DNA of 9,256 bases from Burkholderiales bacterium (GTDB lineage Bacteria; Pseudomonadota; Gammaproteobacteria; Burkholderiales; Burkholderiaceae_F): NCBI GenBank assembly GCA_021205255.1, contig JAJPXW010000208.1, forward strand, positions 1-9,256, read 5' to 3'. The notes under the pieces are model-generated. The model was not told where the DNA came from. It was given only the letters and a program-made list of their open reading frames with translations, and ran no database searches. This document shows, in pieces, positions 1 to 6,666 of the stretch (position 1 is the first letter of the stretch; every line of letters starts with the position of its first letter). Position numbers and translations under genes: made by a program.

Positions 1-307
1 GAAGAATATAAGTTAACGTACCAGCAAAAATAGAGCGCAGGGAATTTTTGCTAAACCATTGCAGAATAAGTGTGACCACTACAGCAAGTATTTCTGGTAT
101 GGGTAAGCCTGCATGATTTTCCGCGGCCTGAACGCAAGTGTGAACCACGAGAATTGCCATCACTGAAAGTGGAAGAAATTCAGCAACAGCCTTTACCCAC
201 TTCTGTTTTTGCAACCAGTTGCTTGCTATAAAAGGTACTGCCCTCTCTCCAAAAGATATGGCCATCATTACAGCAAATGTGGCAAATAAATATCCTAAAT
301 CCTTCAT
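1..307 (-). CDS. azlD: AzlD-family branched-chain amino acid exporter small subunit (3' end outside window)
   Basis: The reverse strand reads open from ATG at 307 to the window edge, giving 102 residues beginning MKDLGYLFATFAVMMAISFG. It is a small hydrophobic protein with about four membrane segments, including one around LPLSVMAILVVHTC and one around EILAVVVTLILQW. AzlD proteins are usually about 100-110 residues, so only the last few codons and the stop should be missing. The family partners the larger AzlC subunit in the inner membrane to export branched-chain amino acids or their analogues (Bacillus AzlCD; YgaZH in E. coli exports valine). The start codon overlaps the azlC stop in an ATGA, and an AGGAG ribosome binding site lies inside the 3' end of azlC, so translation is probably coupled. 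The exact substrate is inferred from the family only. Confidence 0.9.
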   Translation of the reverse strand, partial: MKDLGYLFATFAVMMAISFGERAVPFIASNWLQKQKWVKAVAEFLPLSVMAILVVHTCVQAAENHAGLPIPEILAVVVTLILQWFSKNSLRSIFAGTLTYIL

Positions 308-1011
308 TTGCGCTCCTGGTTTTTATGTTTAGTAAATAGAGGTTGACCTAAGAAATAAATACAGGCAACGGCAAAGCAGAATGCCATTGACAAAGCCAAG
401 GCATTGTCCTTTGAAATTGCGTATGCCATTACATATGAAATCAATGCTGTCCAAAGAGGCAAAGAAGAGGTTCTTGCCCTCCACTGCTCGCAAAGGAGCA
501 TCGCAAAAAGCGAACAAAGTACAAAATCAAGTCCAGCTAACTGAGTCGGGATTTGGCTTCCAAGAACGGCTCCGATAAATGATCCTGTAATCCACCAGCA
601 CCAATCAAAGAAAGCCAGCCAAAGAATTCTCCTGATTGGAGTCCCTACCGGCAAAGAGCAAAGCAAAGAGTATGTTTCATCAGTTAAAAGAAAAGCAACT
701 GCCCATTTTTTCCACCCATGGGACGGAACCTTATGCAAAATGGATATTCCGTAGAAAACATGCCGAAGGTTAACAGTTAAAGTTGCAATGCCGATTGCAG
801 CTATCGGCAGGCCGGTTGCGAGCATAGGAATCATCATGTACTGCACCGCACCGCCATAAATCATTATTGAAGCAATAGGAGGTATCCACCAAGCGCCGCC
901 TGCTTGTACGAAGAGAAAGCCAAAAACGATACCTAGAGGTACGTAACCAATGAGTACAGGAAGGCTGAGCTTGAAAGCAATGCCTACATCACTTTTTTCT
1001 TCTTTTTCCAT
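304..1011 (-). CDS. azlC: AzlC-family branched-chain amino acid exporter large subunit
   Basis: This 235-residue polytopic inner-membrane protein has the normal length for AzlC. Family hallmarks are visible: a first membrane segment with LPVLIGYVPLGIVFG (residues 17-31), YGGAVQYMMIPMLATG (52-67), NLRHVFYG (81-88) and LTDETYSL (109-116). The C-terminus after the last membrane segment is short and basic (KHKNQERK). AzlC works with a small AzlD subunit to export branched-chain amino acids; the partner follows directly with a 4-base overlap. The start at 1011 is the first ATG of the frame, and no strong ribosome binding site precedes it. The 133-base space to the upstream EamA gene shows no terminator, so all three minus-strand genes may form one transcript. 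The substrate (Val, Leu, Ile, Met or an analogue) cannot be read from sequence. Confidence 0.95.
   Translation of the reverse strand: MEKEEKSDVGIAFKLSLPVLIGYVPLGIVFGFLFVQAGGAWWIPPIASIMIYGGAVQYMMIPMLATGLPIAAIGIATLTVNLRHVFYGISILHKVPSHGWKKWAVAFLLTDETYSLLCSLPVGTPIRRILWLAFFDWCWWITGSFIGAVLGSQIPTQLAGLDFVLCSLFAMLLCEQWRARTSSLPLWTALISYVMAYAISKDNALALSMAFCFAVACIYFLGQPLFTKHKNQERK
313..317 (-). promoter_or_regulatory. Ribosome binding site of azlD inside azlC
   Basis: On the minus strand AGGAG stands 5 bases before the azlD ATG (307) and lies wholly within the azlC coding sequence. Together with the ATGA overlap at 304-307 it fixes the azlD start and points to co-translation of the two subunits. Confidence 0.75.
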
Positions 1012-1144
1012 TAACGACTATTTTTCTAATGCAAGACTGTCCAAATTCGATTAACTTCTAAATAGGCAGGCAATTTTACTGTTGAGTGCACTATTTTGGA
1101 ACATCTTTCGCCATTCACCTAAGTCAGTGCAAATATGAACTCCA

Positions 1145-2071
1145 TTAGAGTTTGACGGACTTCCGTTGGAAGAAAGCTTTGAATTTTTCATTAGGAATCG
1201 AAAGCATGAAGACGTTCGACAAGATTAAAACGATTCCGATGCACTCGTAGACACCCACATGCATGTGGAATAGGATGATGGAAAGTGCATAGGCACCGAT
1301 TGGTTCCACGCATACCAGCAGTCCAACAATAACAGCGGAAATATATTTGATGCTAGCCATGTAGCACCAGAATGCAATAACTGTGCCGACCACCACAATC
1401 CATGCAAAAGACGCTGCTGATAGCGGAGTCCAAATTACATCAAGAGTCCAGGGAGGATCGAAAAAGCAAGCAACAATGCCTCCTAAAATCATCGCCCAGC
1501 TAACAGTCGGAGCAACTCCAATTTTTCTGATTATTTTTCTTGGTTGAAGGGAATAGGCAACAGTAAATACAGCTGCTAATAATCCCCAGGCAACTCCGGC
1601 AATGGAGAAATCAAGACTAGAGAAATCTCCTTTTGTGACTAGCAAAACAACTCCTAAAAGAGCTAGTAAAAAGCTTAAAAGCTCCTGGACAGAAAAAGGA
1701 CGATGCTCCGTAAAAGACAGGTAAATAGCACAAATTAGTGGACAAGTGGTGACAACGATAGTCGCTATACCTGCATTGGATGTTTTGATTGAAAGCATAA
1801 ATGTAAGTTGCGACAGGAAAATAGCTATCCCTGCGACAAATACCTGCAAGAAGTTGCTTAGGTTGGCAAATGGCTCTAGTAGTCCAGTGCCACCAAGCAT
1901 GCGGTGTACTGTCAGAAGGAGAAAGCCCGCAGCTACTAGTCGGATTGAAACCAAATCGAGGGCAGTGAAATTACAACTATGAAGCAAGTATTGAGCGCTA
2001 ACTCCCATCGTGGCCCAACAGATTGCAGCGCTTAACGCCAGAATTGTTCCTCTAACTGTATAACTTATCAT
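1145..2071 (-). CDS. EamA/DMT-superfamily permease (first copy)
   Basis: This 308-residue protein has the usual size for a ten-helix drug/metabolite transporter built from two EamA repeats. Repeat one spans about residues 8-146 (ALSAAICWATMGVSAQYLL near the start) and repeat two about 158-290. The second repeat ends with VGLLVCVEPIGAYALSIILF (249-268) and GIVLILSNVFML (279-290), the typical last two helices of the family. A short basic tail (KAFFQRKSVKL) follows and is presumably cytoplasmic. Most members export amino acids, nucleotide-like compounds or toxic analogues across the inner membrane. The gene lies 133 bases upstream of azlC on the same strand, which fits a small exporter operon. 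The start ATG at 2071 has only a weak AAAG-type ribosome binding site. It is not a close copy of the EamA protein at 5539-6465. The substrate is unknown. Confidence 0.93.
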   Translation of the reverse strand: MISYTVRGTILALSAAICWATMGVSAQYLLHSCNFTALDLVSIRLVAAGFLLLTVHRMLGGTGLLEPFANLSNFLQVFVAGIAIFLSQLTFMLSIKTSNAGIATIVVTTCPLICAIYLSFTEHRPFSVQELLSFLLALLGVVLLVTKGDFSSLDFSIAGVAWGLLAAVFTVAYSLQPRKIIRKIGVAPTVSWAMILGGIVACFFDPPWTLDVIWTPLSAASFAWIVVVGTVIAFWCYMASIKYISAVIVGLLVCVEPIGAYALSIILFHMHVGVYECIGIVLILSNVFMLSIPNEKFKAFFQRKSVKL

Positions 2072-2187
2072 CTTTCAACTTTCGCAAGTGGTAATGCGAA
2101 CAGTAACCGCCTAGATATAAAAGGGAAGAAATTCTAATTGTCCCGTAAGTCATTTGGAATCATTCTAAAAAGGAGGTGGGAAATAAG

Positions 2188-2253
2188 TTGGTTTCAGAGC
2201 TGGGAAGTCTGACGGTATTAAAGAAATCCAATGGCAACCAATGGAAATACTAA
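2188..2253 (+). CDS. Possible 21-residue leader-like or remnant peptide
   Basis: The short frame TTG...TAA would encode MVSELGSLTVLKKSNGNQWK plus a final Y. It is included because a near-perfect Shine-Dalgarno sequence, AAAAAGGAGGTG (2167-2178), precedes the TTG by about 9 bases. That match is better than the ribosome binding sites of most intact genes here. The peptide has no membrane segment, no run of one amino acid that would suggest attenuation, and no similarity I recognise. Two consecutive stops (TAA TGA) end it. It could be a genuine small protein, the surviving 5' end of a lost gene, or a chance purine-rich stretch. The phosphate transporter starts about 460 bases downstream, which is far for a leader peptide. 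Confidence 0.25.
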   Translation: MVSELGSLTVLKKSNGNQWKY

Positions 2254-2605
2254 TGAGGTCTTTGCAGAAAGAAAGTGAACTTCTTTGCTCTTGGTATTCC
2301 TTTTAGCTAATTTAAATCGTACGCAGATGGTGGACTTTTGTTGTTCCGATGTGGAAATTGAATTCACAAGCGTGTCAAACAGCGGGATTCTCTACTTTGG
2401 GCCTTTATTAAAGAAGTTCCCCACAACTGACTTTACAGATAGAGCACGAGGACCACTACCCTTAGCAGAGAAACAGACAAATAGCTAATAAAGCCATTTT
2501 AATTTTGCTTCCAAGAGCTCTATAAACAATTTCTATAAGGTCTAAAAACAAATATGTCTGACCATAAAAATCGATAGAAAAGACGGAAAGGACAAATGCG
2601 ACATA

Positions 2606-2638
2606 TTTGAGCACTCCTTTCTTATAAGAGTGCTCGAA
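2606..2638. promoter_or_regulatory. Inverted repeat upstream of the phosphate transporter
   Basis: GAGCACTC (2609-2616) and GAGTGCTC (2628-2635) are perfect 8-bp complements separated by 11 bases. Outer bases extend the stem to about 11 pairs, one of them a G-T wobble. It lies about 75 bases before the transporter start codon and has no T-run after it, so it is not an intrinsic terminator. It may be a repressor operator or a hairpin in the 5' leader. It does not resemble the classical Pho box. Confidence 0.4.
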
Positions 2639-2697
2639 AGTGGAGAATTGTAACGAAGGTGTAAAAATCCCTTTCTAGACTCGTGGCGGATAAGTTG

Positions 2698-2703
2698 AAG
2701 GAG
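2698..2703 (+). promoter_or_regulatory. Ribosome binding site of the phosphate transporter
   Basis: AAGGAG stands 8 bases before ATG at 2712 and supports that start; no better in-frame start lies nearby. Confidence 0.8.
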
Positions 2704-2711
2704 AACTAAAT

Positions 2712-5024
2712 ATGGATACCTTCTTATATGGAACAATGATTTTTTTGATGTTGCTAGCTGCCTTCAACTTGTTTGTTGGAGTTAGTAACGATGCCGTCAA
2801 CTTCTTGGGGTCGGCTCTAGGCTCTAAGGCAGCTCCCTACAACAGGGTAATGTTGGTGGCAGCACTAGGCGTGTTACTTGGATGCACGTTCTCTAGTGGA
2901 ATGATGGAAATCGCACGTAGTGGCATATTCAACCCAACTAAGTTTACTTATGCCGACATCATGACGATTTTCTTTGCTGTTATGATCACAGACACTTTAT
3001 TACTCGATACGTTTAATTCGCTGGGGTTGCCGACTTCAACGACAGTTTCCATCGTATTCGAGTTGCTCGGTGGCTCTGTCATGACCGCAGCCTATAGGCT
3101 TTACAAGACAACAGACAGCTTGGCTGGAATAGGTGCCTATATCAATAACGAAAAGGCTTTAGCCATCATTACCGGTATATTGATGTCAGTTGTAATCGCC
3201 TTTACTTGCGGCTTGATAATCCAGTGGATCGTCAGACTTATCTTTTCCTTTAAATACAAGAATGTCTACCGCTACCTAGGCGGTGTATACGCTGGATTTT
3301 GCTTGACAGCCATCTTGTACTTCCTGGTCATTAAGGGCGCTAAAGGCTCCTCCTTCATGACTCCGGAGATGATTACTTGGATTAACACATATACCTATGA
3401 GATTCTGATCTGTTCATTTGTAATACTGAGCGTATTTTTCCAGCTTCTCATTTCGTTTTTCAATTTCAATGCGTTGCGAACGGTGATCCTAGCTGGAACA
3501 TTTGCTCTTGCCTTCGCATTTGCTGGAAACGACCTGGTGAATTTCGTTGGTGTTCCATTCGCTGCTCTACAGAGTACTGAAATGGCCGATGCCGCTTTTG
3601 AAGCTAATCAGGCCCTTACCCCTGCTACGTTTATGATGACTGGATTGGCAAAGAGTGTCCAGACTCCAACTCTTTACCTGATACTTTCGGGTCTTATCAT
3701 GGTTGCCACTCTTTGGTGGAGTCCAAAGGCCCAACGTGTTGTTCAGACTTCAATTAACTTGTCCGCAAGTGATCGCAGTGATAAGGAACAGTTCGGCTCT
3801 TCACTTCCTAGCAGACTAATGGTTAGATCTGTTCTAAGCATGAACAAGATCTTCAATCAGATAATGCCGAAGTCCATACTGAGAGGAATCGATTCACGGT
3901 GGACAAGACCTCCTTTGAAAAAAGGCGAAATTCCACTACCATTCGATCAGGTTCGCGCCTCTGTTAACTTAGTAGTCGCTAGCATCCTGATTGCACTTGC
4001 AACTTCCTTGAAGCTGCCCCTATCTACTACTTACGTAACTTTCATGGTAGCAATGGGCAGCTCTTTAGCAGATGGAGCTTGGGATAGAGAGTCCGCTGTC
4101 TACCGTATTTCCGGCGTGCTAGCTGTGATCAGCGGTTGGTTCCTAACTGCATTTACGGCTTTTACAGCCTGTGCAATAGTTGCATGGCTTTGCCTGATAT
4201 TCGGAAAAGTGTTCATGATAATCGCTGGTCTTTTCCTACTCTTTATCCTAATTAAGACAAATATCGTTGGTAGAAAGAAGGAATCTAGAGCACTCAAGGC
4301 ACTTACGCAACACCTGACTAAAGAGCAGCTAAAGGAGAACTTGAACCAGTCTATTGGTGACGCTCTTCAGAAAACAGTCGATATCTTTATTAACGCTACT
4401 CGTGCCCTTCTTAACGAAGATCTTGGAACGTTATCTGAGGATAAGGACAAAGCGCAGCAGCTGCTTGACGATATTGCAGAAGAACGTAGCCACTATTATC
4501 TGATGATAGTTCAAGGAGCTGGAAGCGAAGCTGACTATGACGTGAGGAACTACTACTATCGTACTTTCTCGAACATTAAGGATGTTTGCCATCTTCTCAG
4601 GAACGTGGTAAATCAGGAAGAACAGCACATAGCTAATTCCCACTCGGTCTTTAAAGGAGAACTGAAGGATAATCTACTGAATGCACTTGATAGGCTGCAG
4701 TCCCTGCAGACGACGCTGGACCAATGCATTAGAACGGGTTGCACTTCTGAGGAAGGAGTGTTGAAACTGTCGGATGAGAATCTGGCTGAGTTAAATTCCT
4801 ATCAAACCGATCTAATGAAACAGGTCGATTTGCATGCTATGCCGCTTCATCGTTCAGAGCTCTATTGGGCACTCCTCCAGTTCTGTCTCGAGGTCATTAA
4901 CCGCTACATCGGTATTGTCCTCTTACAGAAAGAGTTGAATTACATGCTCTCAAAGCAAGCCGAAAAAGAGGAAAAGCCGTCTGGCCCTGAGGTTGTTCAG
5001 CTGTCCGACACTCCTGCCCAGTAA
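2712..5024 (+). CDS. PiT-family inorganic phosphate transporter with C-terminal PhoU-like domain
   Basis: This 770-residue inner-membrane protein is probably a low-affinity, ion-coupled phosphate importer. The PiT fold (Pfam PHO4) carries its signature twice: GVSNDAVNF at 23-31 and GNDLVNFVGVP at 272-282. Each is followed later by a second paired motif, LGLPTSTTVSIVFELLGG (104-121) and KLPLSTTYVTFMVAMGS (434-450). About 75 hydrophilic residues (338-412) separate the halves of the membrane part. After the last membrane segment (about 497-518) come roughly 230 charged, helix-forming residues without membrane segments (about 524-750). These look like the PhoU helical bundle and are presumably cytoplasmic. 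Ordinary PitA proteins are about 500 residues, so this is the long, fused form. No separate phoU lies beside it. It stands alone between a 640-base upstream gap and a strong terminator. The coupling ion cannot be decided from sequence, and the PhoU assignment rests on pattern, not on a profile search. Confidence 0.94.
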   Translation: MDTFLYGTMIFLMLLAAFNLFVGVSNDAVNFLGSALGSKAAPYNRVMLVAALGVLLGCTFSSGMMEIARSGIFNPTKFTYADIMTIFFAVMITDTLLLDTFNSLGLPTSTTVSIVFELLGGSVMTAAYRLYKTTDSLAGIGAYINNEKALAIITGILMSVVIAFTCGLIIQWIVRLIFSFKYKNVYRYLGGVYAGFCLTAILYFLVIKGAKGSSFMTPEMITWINTYTYEILICSFVILSVFFQLLISFFNFNALRTVILAGTFALAFAFAGNDLVNFVGVPFAALQSTEMADAAFEANQALTPATFMMTGLAKSVQTPTLYLILSGLIMVATLWWSPKAQRVVQTSINLSASDRSDKEQFGSSLPSRLMVRSVLSMNKIFNQIMPKSILRGIDSRWTRPPLKKGEIPLPFDQVRASVNLVVASILIALATSLKLPLSTTYVTFMVAMGSSLADGAWDRESAVYRISGVLAVISGWFLTAFTAFTACAIVAWLCLIFGKVFMIIAGLFLLFILIKTNIVGRKKESRALKALTQHLTKEQLKENLNQSIGDALQKTVDIFINATRALLNEDLGTLSEDKDKAQQLLDDIAEERSHYYLMIVQGAGSEADYDVRNYYYRTFSNIKDVCHLLRNVVNQEEQHIANSHSVFKGELKDNLLNALDRLQSLQTTLDQCIRTGCTSEEGVLKLSDENLAELNSYQTDLMKQVDLHAMPLHRSELYWALLQFCLEVINRYIGIVLLQKELNYMLSKQAEKEEKPSGPEVVQLSDTPAQ

Positions 5025-5057
5025 ACCGGAGTATTTCGAATAAGTTTTCTGGAATTT

Positions 5058-5114
5058 GGTCTAGGACATAAGGCGCTGATAAGAAAAATATCTTCGGCTA
5101 CTACGTCCTAGGCC
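5058..5114. repeat. Large dyad downstream of the phosphate transporter
   Basis: GGTCTAGGAC (5058-5067) pairs with GTCCTAGGCC (5105-5114) over 10 positions, one of them a G-T wobble. The 37-base interior contains a smaller GATA/TATC pair. No T-run follows, so it is not an intrinsic terminator by itself; the real one begins 50 bases further on. It may stabilise the mRNA 3' end or be a processing site. Confidence 0.4.
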
Positions 5115-5163
5115 TAATGGAGATCAAGGTTACTCTAAAATCCAACTTATCAATTGACTAAAT

Positions 5164-5186
5164 GGGAGGCACTGCCTCCCGTTTTT
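5164..5186 (+). terminator. Intrinsic terminator of the phosphate transporter gene
   Basis: GGGAGGC (5164-5170) and GCCTCCC (5174-5180) form a 7-bp GC-rich stem with a 3-base loop, followed by GTTTTT. This is a textbook Rho-independent terminator, 139 bases after the stop codon. Confidence 0.92.
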
Positions 5187-5481
5187 ATGGATATCTATAA
5201 AGATTGAAATCAACTTCCATGAATTTTACCAAGCAGCTGGTTTCCGTATTGATGAATTCAGTTGATTCCGTAGGCTTAAGACGTATTGTCTTGAGTGTTT
5301 CTTAAAAATTTTAGAGAAATGCATTATAAACTTCTCTAGTTGAAGAAAATAGCGTTTGTCTAAAAAGTCAATTGTTCCTAATTTCCTCTTTTACGGGCTT
5401 CATCTAAAACTTTTTGAAATTAGCTAACCTTTTCCGCGAGACCAGATGATTTTCGGTTGATTCTCATCGTCAAATCTTCAA

Positions 5482-5498
5482 TTAGGCTCAAAGCCTAA
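5482..5498. promoter_or_regulatory. Short hairpin before the second EamA gene
   Basis: TTAGGCT and AGCCTAA form a perfect 7-bp stem with a 3-base loop (CAA). It ends two bases before the 20-bp palindrome and would fold in the 5' leader if transcription starts upstream. Its role is unknown; together with the palindrome it looks like a control region. Confidence 0.4.
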
Positions 5499-5500
5499 AA

Positions 5501-5520
5501 TGTCATTTAATTAAATGACA
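5501..5520. promoter_or_regulatory. 20-bp perfect palindrome, candidate operator of the second EamA gene
   Basis: TGTCATTTAATTAAATGACA is self-complementary over all 20 bases, with no central spacer. It lies 18 bases before the ATG of the EamA permease and overlaps a possible -10 element (TAAAAT, 5496-5501), a natural position for a dimeric repressor. Size and symmetry fit a helix-turn-helix dimer such as a MarR- or TetR-type regulator. No regulator gene is adjacent, so the binding protein would be encoded elsewhere. Confidence 0.5.
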
Positions 5521-5538
5521 AAGATGCCAATAAATTAA

Positions 5539-6465
5539 ATGCTTCAATCTCTTTGGATGCTTGTAGCGGCATTCTTTTTTGCCGTGATGAGTGCCTTCGT
5601 AAAATTTAGTTCGAGTGATGCAGGTACATTCGAGATTGTTTTTTACCGTTCCTTAATCGGTCTTATCGTTGTTTTTACAATGATGCAAATAGCTGGAATG
5701 AGTATTAGAACTAGCCATTTGAAAGGCAATCTTAAAAGATCGATCCTGGGTACTCTTTCTTTTACGATGTGGTTTGCTACATTGGCGCATCTCCCGTTAG
5801 GCACAGCAACCACTCTTAACTATACCTCTCCTCTTTTTGTTGCCTGTGTCTTAATTGTCATTGCCTTATGGAAAAAAGAAAAGGCCCCTTGGTTTCTTGG
5901 ATTGGCAATTGTTTGCGGATTTATTGGCGTATGTTTAGTGTTGCAGCCTTCGGTGAGTAATGAACAACTCCCCTGGGCTTTCCTAGGACTGTGCTCAGGC
6001 GCTTTAGGACCAATTATCTTTTTTCAAATCAAAGAACTTGGTGCAATGAAAGAACCCTCCTGGAGAATCGTTTTCTATTTTTCTCTTGTAGGCACGGTAT
6101 GGGGGCTAATCGGCGCTCTTCTGTTTGAGGGAGGACTTTCTTTCCACAATGACTGGAGATCCTGGATAGGTTTGATAGGTGTAGGAGTATGCGCAGTTAT
6201 TGGCCAAATTTGCCTGACTAAGGCCTATGCATACGGAAATATGATGTTGACCGCATGCTTTCAGTTTGCAACCATTCCTTTTGCTGAGTTAATTAGTTAC
6301 TTTATCTTTAAGGAAAGCCTTCCTGGTTCTGCACTTCTCGGCATGGCATTTATTTTTGTTGCTGGTACAGCCGCATCGATTATTACTAAGAAAATGGAAG
6401 TTAAAAACGCAAGATCTAAAAAGAAAGGACTTAGAACAAAGCACAAGGAGTTGCTACCTTCCTAA
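5539..6465 (+). CDS. EamA/DMT-superfamily permease (second copy)
   Basis: This 308-residue, ten-helix membrane protein has two EamA repeats, about residues 3-136 and 146-283. Visible family features in repeat one are the opening WMLVAAFFFAVMSAFVKFSS, EIVFYRSLIG (32-41), and ATTLNYTSPLFVACVLIVIA (90-109), which contains the helix shared by many DMT exporters. Repeat two ends with FATIPFAELISYFIFKESLP and MAFIFVAGTAASII. A lysine-rich tail of about 25 residues (284-308) follows and is presumably cytoplasmic. It differs clearly from the EamA protein at 1145-2071, so it is a second branch and not a recent duplicate. No strong ribosome binding site precedes the ATG at 5539. The start is chosen because it begins the first helix and follows the palindrome closely. 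The gene appears to be transcribed alone, and pepT converges on it. The substrate is unknown. Confidence 0.93.
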   Translation: MLQSLWMLVAAFFFAVMSAFVKFSSSDAGTFEIVFYRSLIGLIVVFTMMQIAGMSIRTSHLKGNLKRSILGTLSFTMWFATLAHLPLGTATTLNYTSPLFVACVLIVIALWKKEKAPWFLGLAIVCGFIGVCLVLQPSVSNEQLPWAFLGLCSGALGPIIFFQIKELGAMKEPSWRIVFYFSLVGTVWGLIGALLFEGGLSFHNDWRSWIGLIGVGVCAVIGQICLTKAYAYGNMMLTACFQFATIPFAELISYFIFKESLPGSALLGMAFIFVAGTAASIITKKMEVKNARSKKKGLRTKHKELLPS

Positions 6466-6504
6466 GCGTTTATTTATGTAATTTCTCTCTTTAAATCGCT
6501 TAGG
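6461..6504. repeat. Dyad spanning the EamA stop codon
   Basis: CCTAAGCG (6461-6468) contains the TAA stop and pairs perfectly with CGCTTAGG (6497-6504) across 28 bases. Allowing one bulged base, the stem lengthens by TTTA/TAAA. No T-run follows, so termination here would need another factor. It may protect the mRNA 3' end. Confidence 0.35.
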
Positions 6505-6561
6505 TGGAATGGGATTAATACATGAGAAAACTAAGCTGACCCTCGTGCTTCTCGTTAATGC

Positions 6562-6606
6562 AAAGCCACTTGCGAATCAAATTTTGATCCAGCAAATGGC
6601 TTTTGT
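6562..6606 (+). terminator. Possible terminator between the convergent EamA and pepT genes
   Basis: AAAGCCA (6562-6568) and TGGCTTT (6597-6603) enclose a second dyad, ATCAAA/TTTGAT (6576-6588). The outer stem runs into TTTTGTTT on the + strand. The long interior makes it a weak intrinsic terminator, but the position between converging genes fits. Confidence 0.3.
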
Positions 6607-6666
6607 TTCGAATTGAGAAAATGCTGTAGAACTGAATGGCTACAATAATCTGAATATTTAAAAGTA

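Larger units (their letters stand above)
2072..2711. other. 640-base gap between divergent genes
   Basis: The divergent 5' ends of the EamA permease (minus) and the phosphate transporter (plus) bound this gap. It should hold both promoters, but I find no convincing -35/-10 pair. The visible items are a strong ribosome binding site with a 21-codon frame (2171-2253) and a dyad at 2609-2635. The stretch 2254-2600 is AT-rich, with stops scattered in every frame apart from short unsupported ones. No RNA gene or insertion sequence is recognisable. Confidence 0.6.
5187..5538. other. Gap upstream of the second EamA gene, rich in inverted repeats
   Basis: I see no credible gene here. Several short dyads follow one another: CTTAAGAC/GTCTTGAG (5275-5295, one G-T pair), TAGAGAA/TTCTCTA (5312-5338), TTAGGCT/AGCCTAA (5482-5498) and the palindrome at 5501-5520. 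The stretch is AT-rich and presumably carries the promoter of the EamA gene. TAAAAT at 5496-5501 could be a -10 box, but no good -35 box lies at the right distance. Confidence 0.5.

Noticed and set aside
2285..2488. Open frame of 67 codons (TTG start) in the gap before the phosphate transporter
   Set aside because: It has no convincing ribosome binding site, no recognisable similarity and an unusual composition; it is probably chance.
2553..2575. Pho-box-like sequence (CTGACCATAAAAATCGATAG)
   Set aside because: It shares only part of the CTGTCATA-type repeat and lacks a second matching half.
2542..2736. Minus-strand frame of 64 codons overlapping the phosphate transporter start
   Set aside because: It runs antisense across the leader and start codon of a clear gene and has no family features.
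5524..5538. Four-codon upstream frame (MPIN, stop directly before the EamA ATG)
   Set aside because: It has no ribosome binding site of its own and is too short to separate from chance.
1145..6465. The two EamA permeases as a recent duplication
   Set aside because: Equal length (308 residues) is coincidental; the two sequences differ throughout and share only family-level features.
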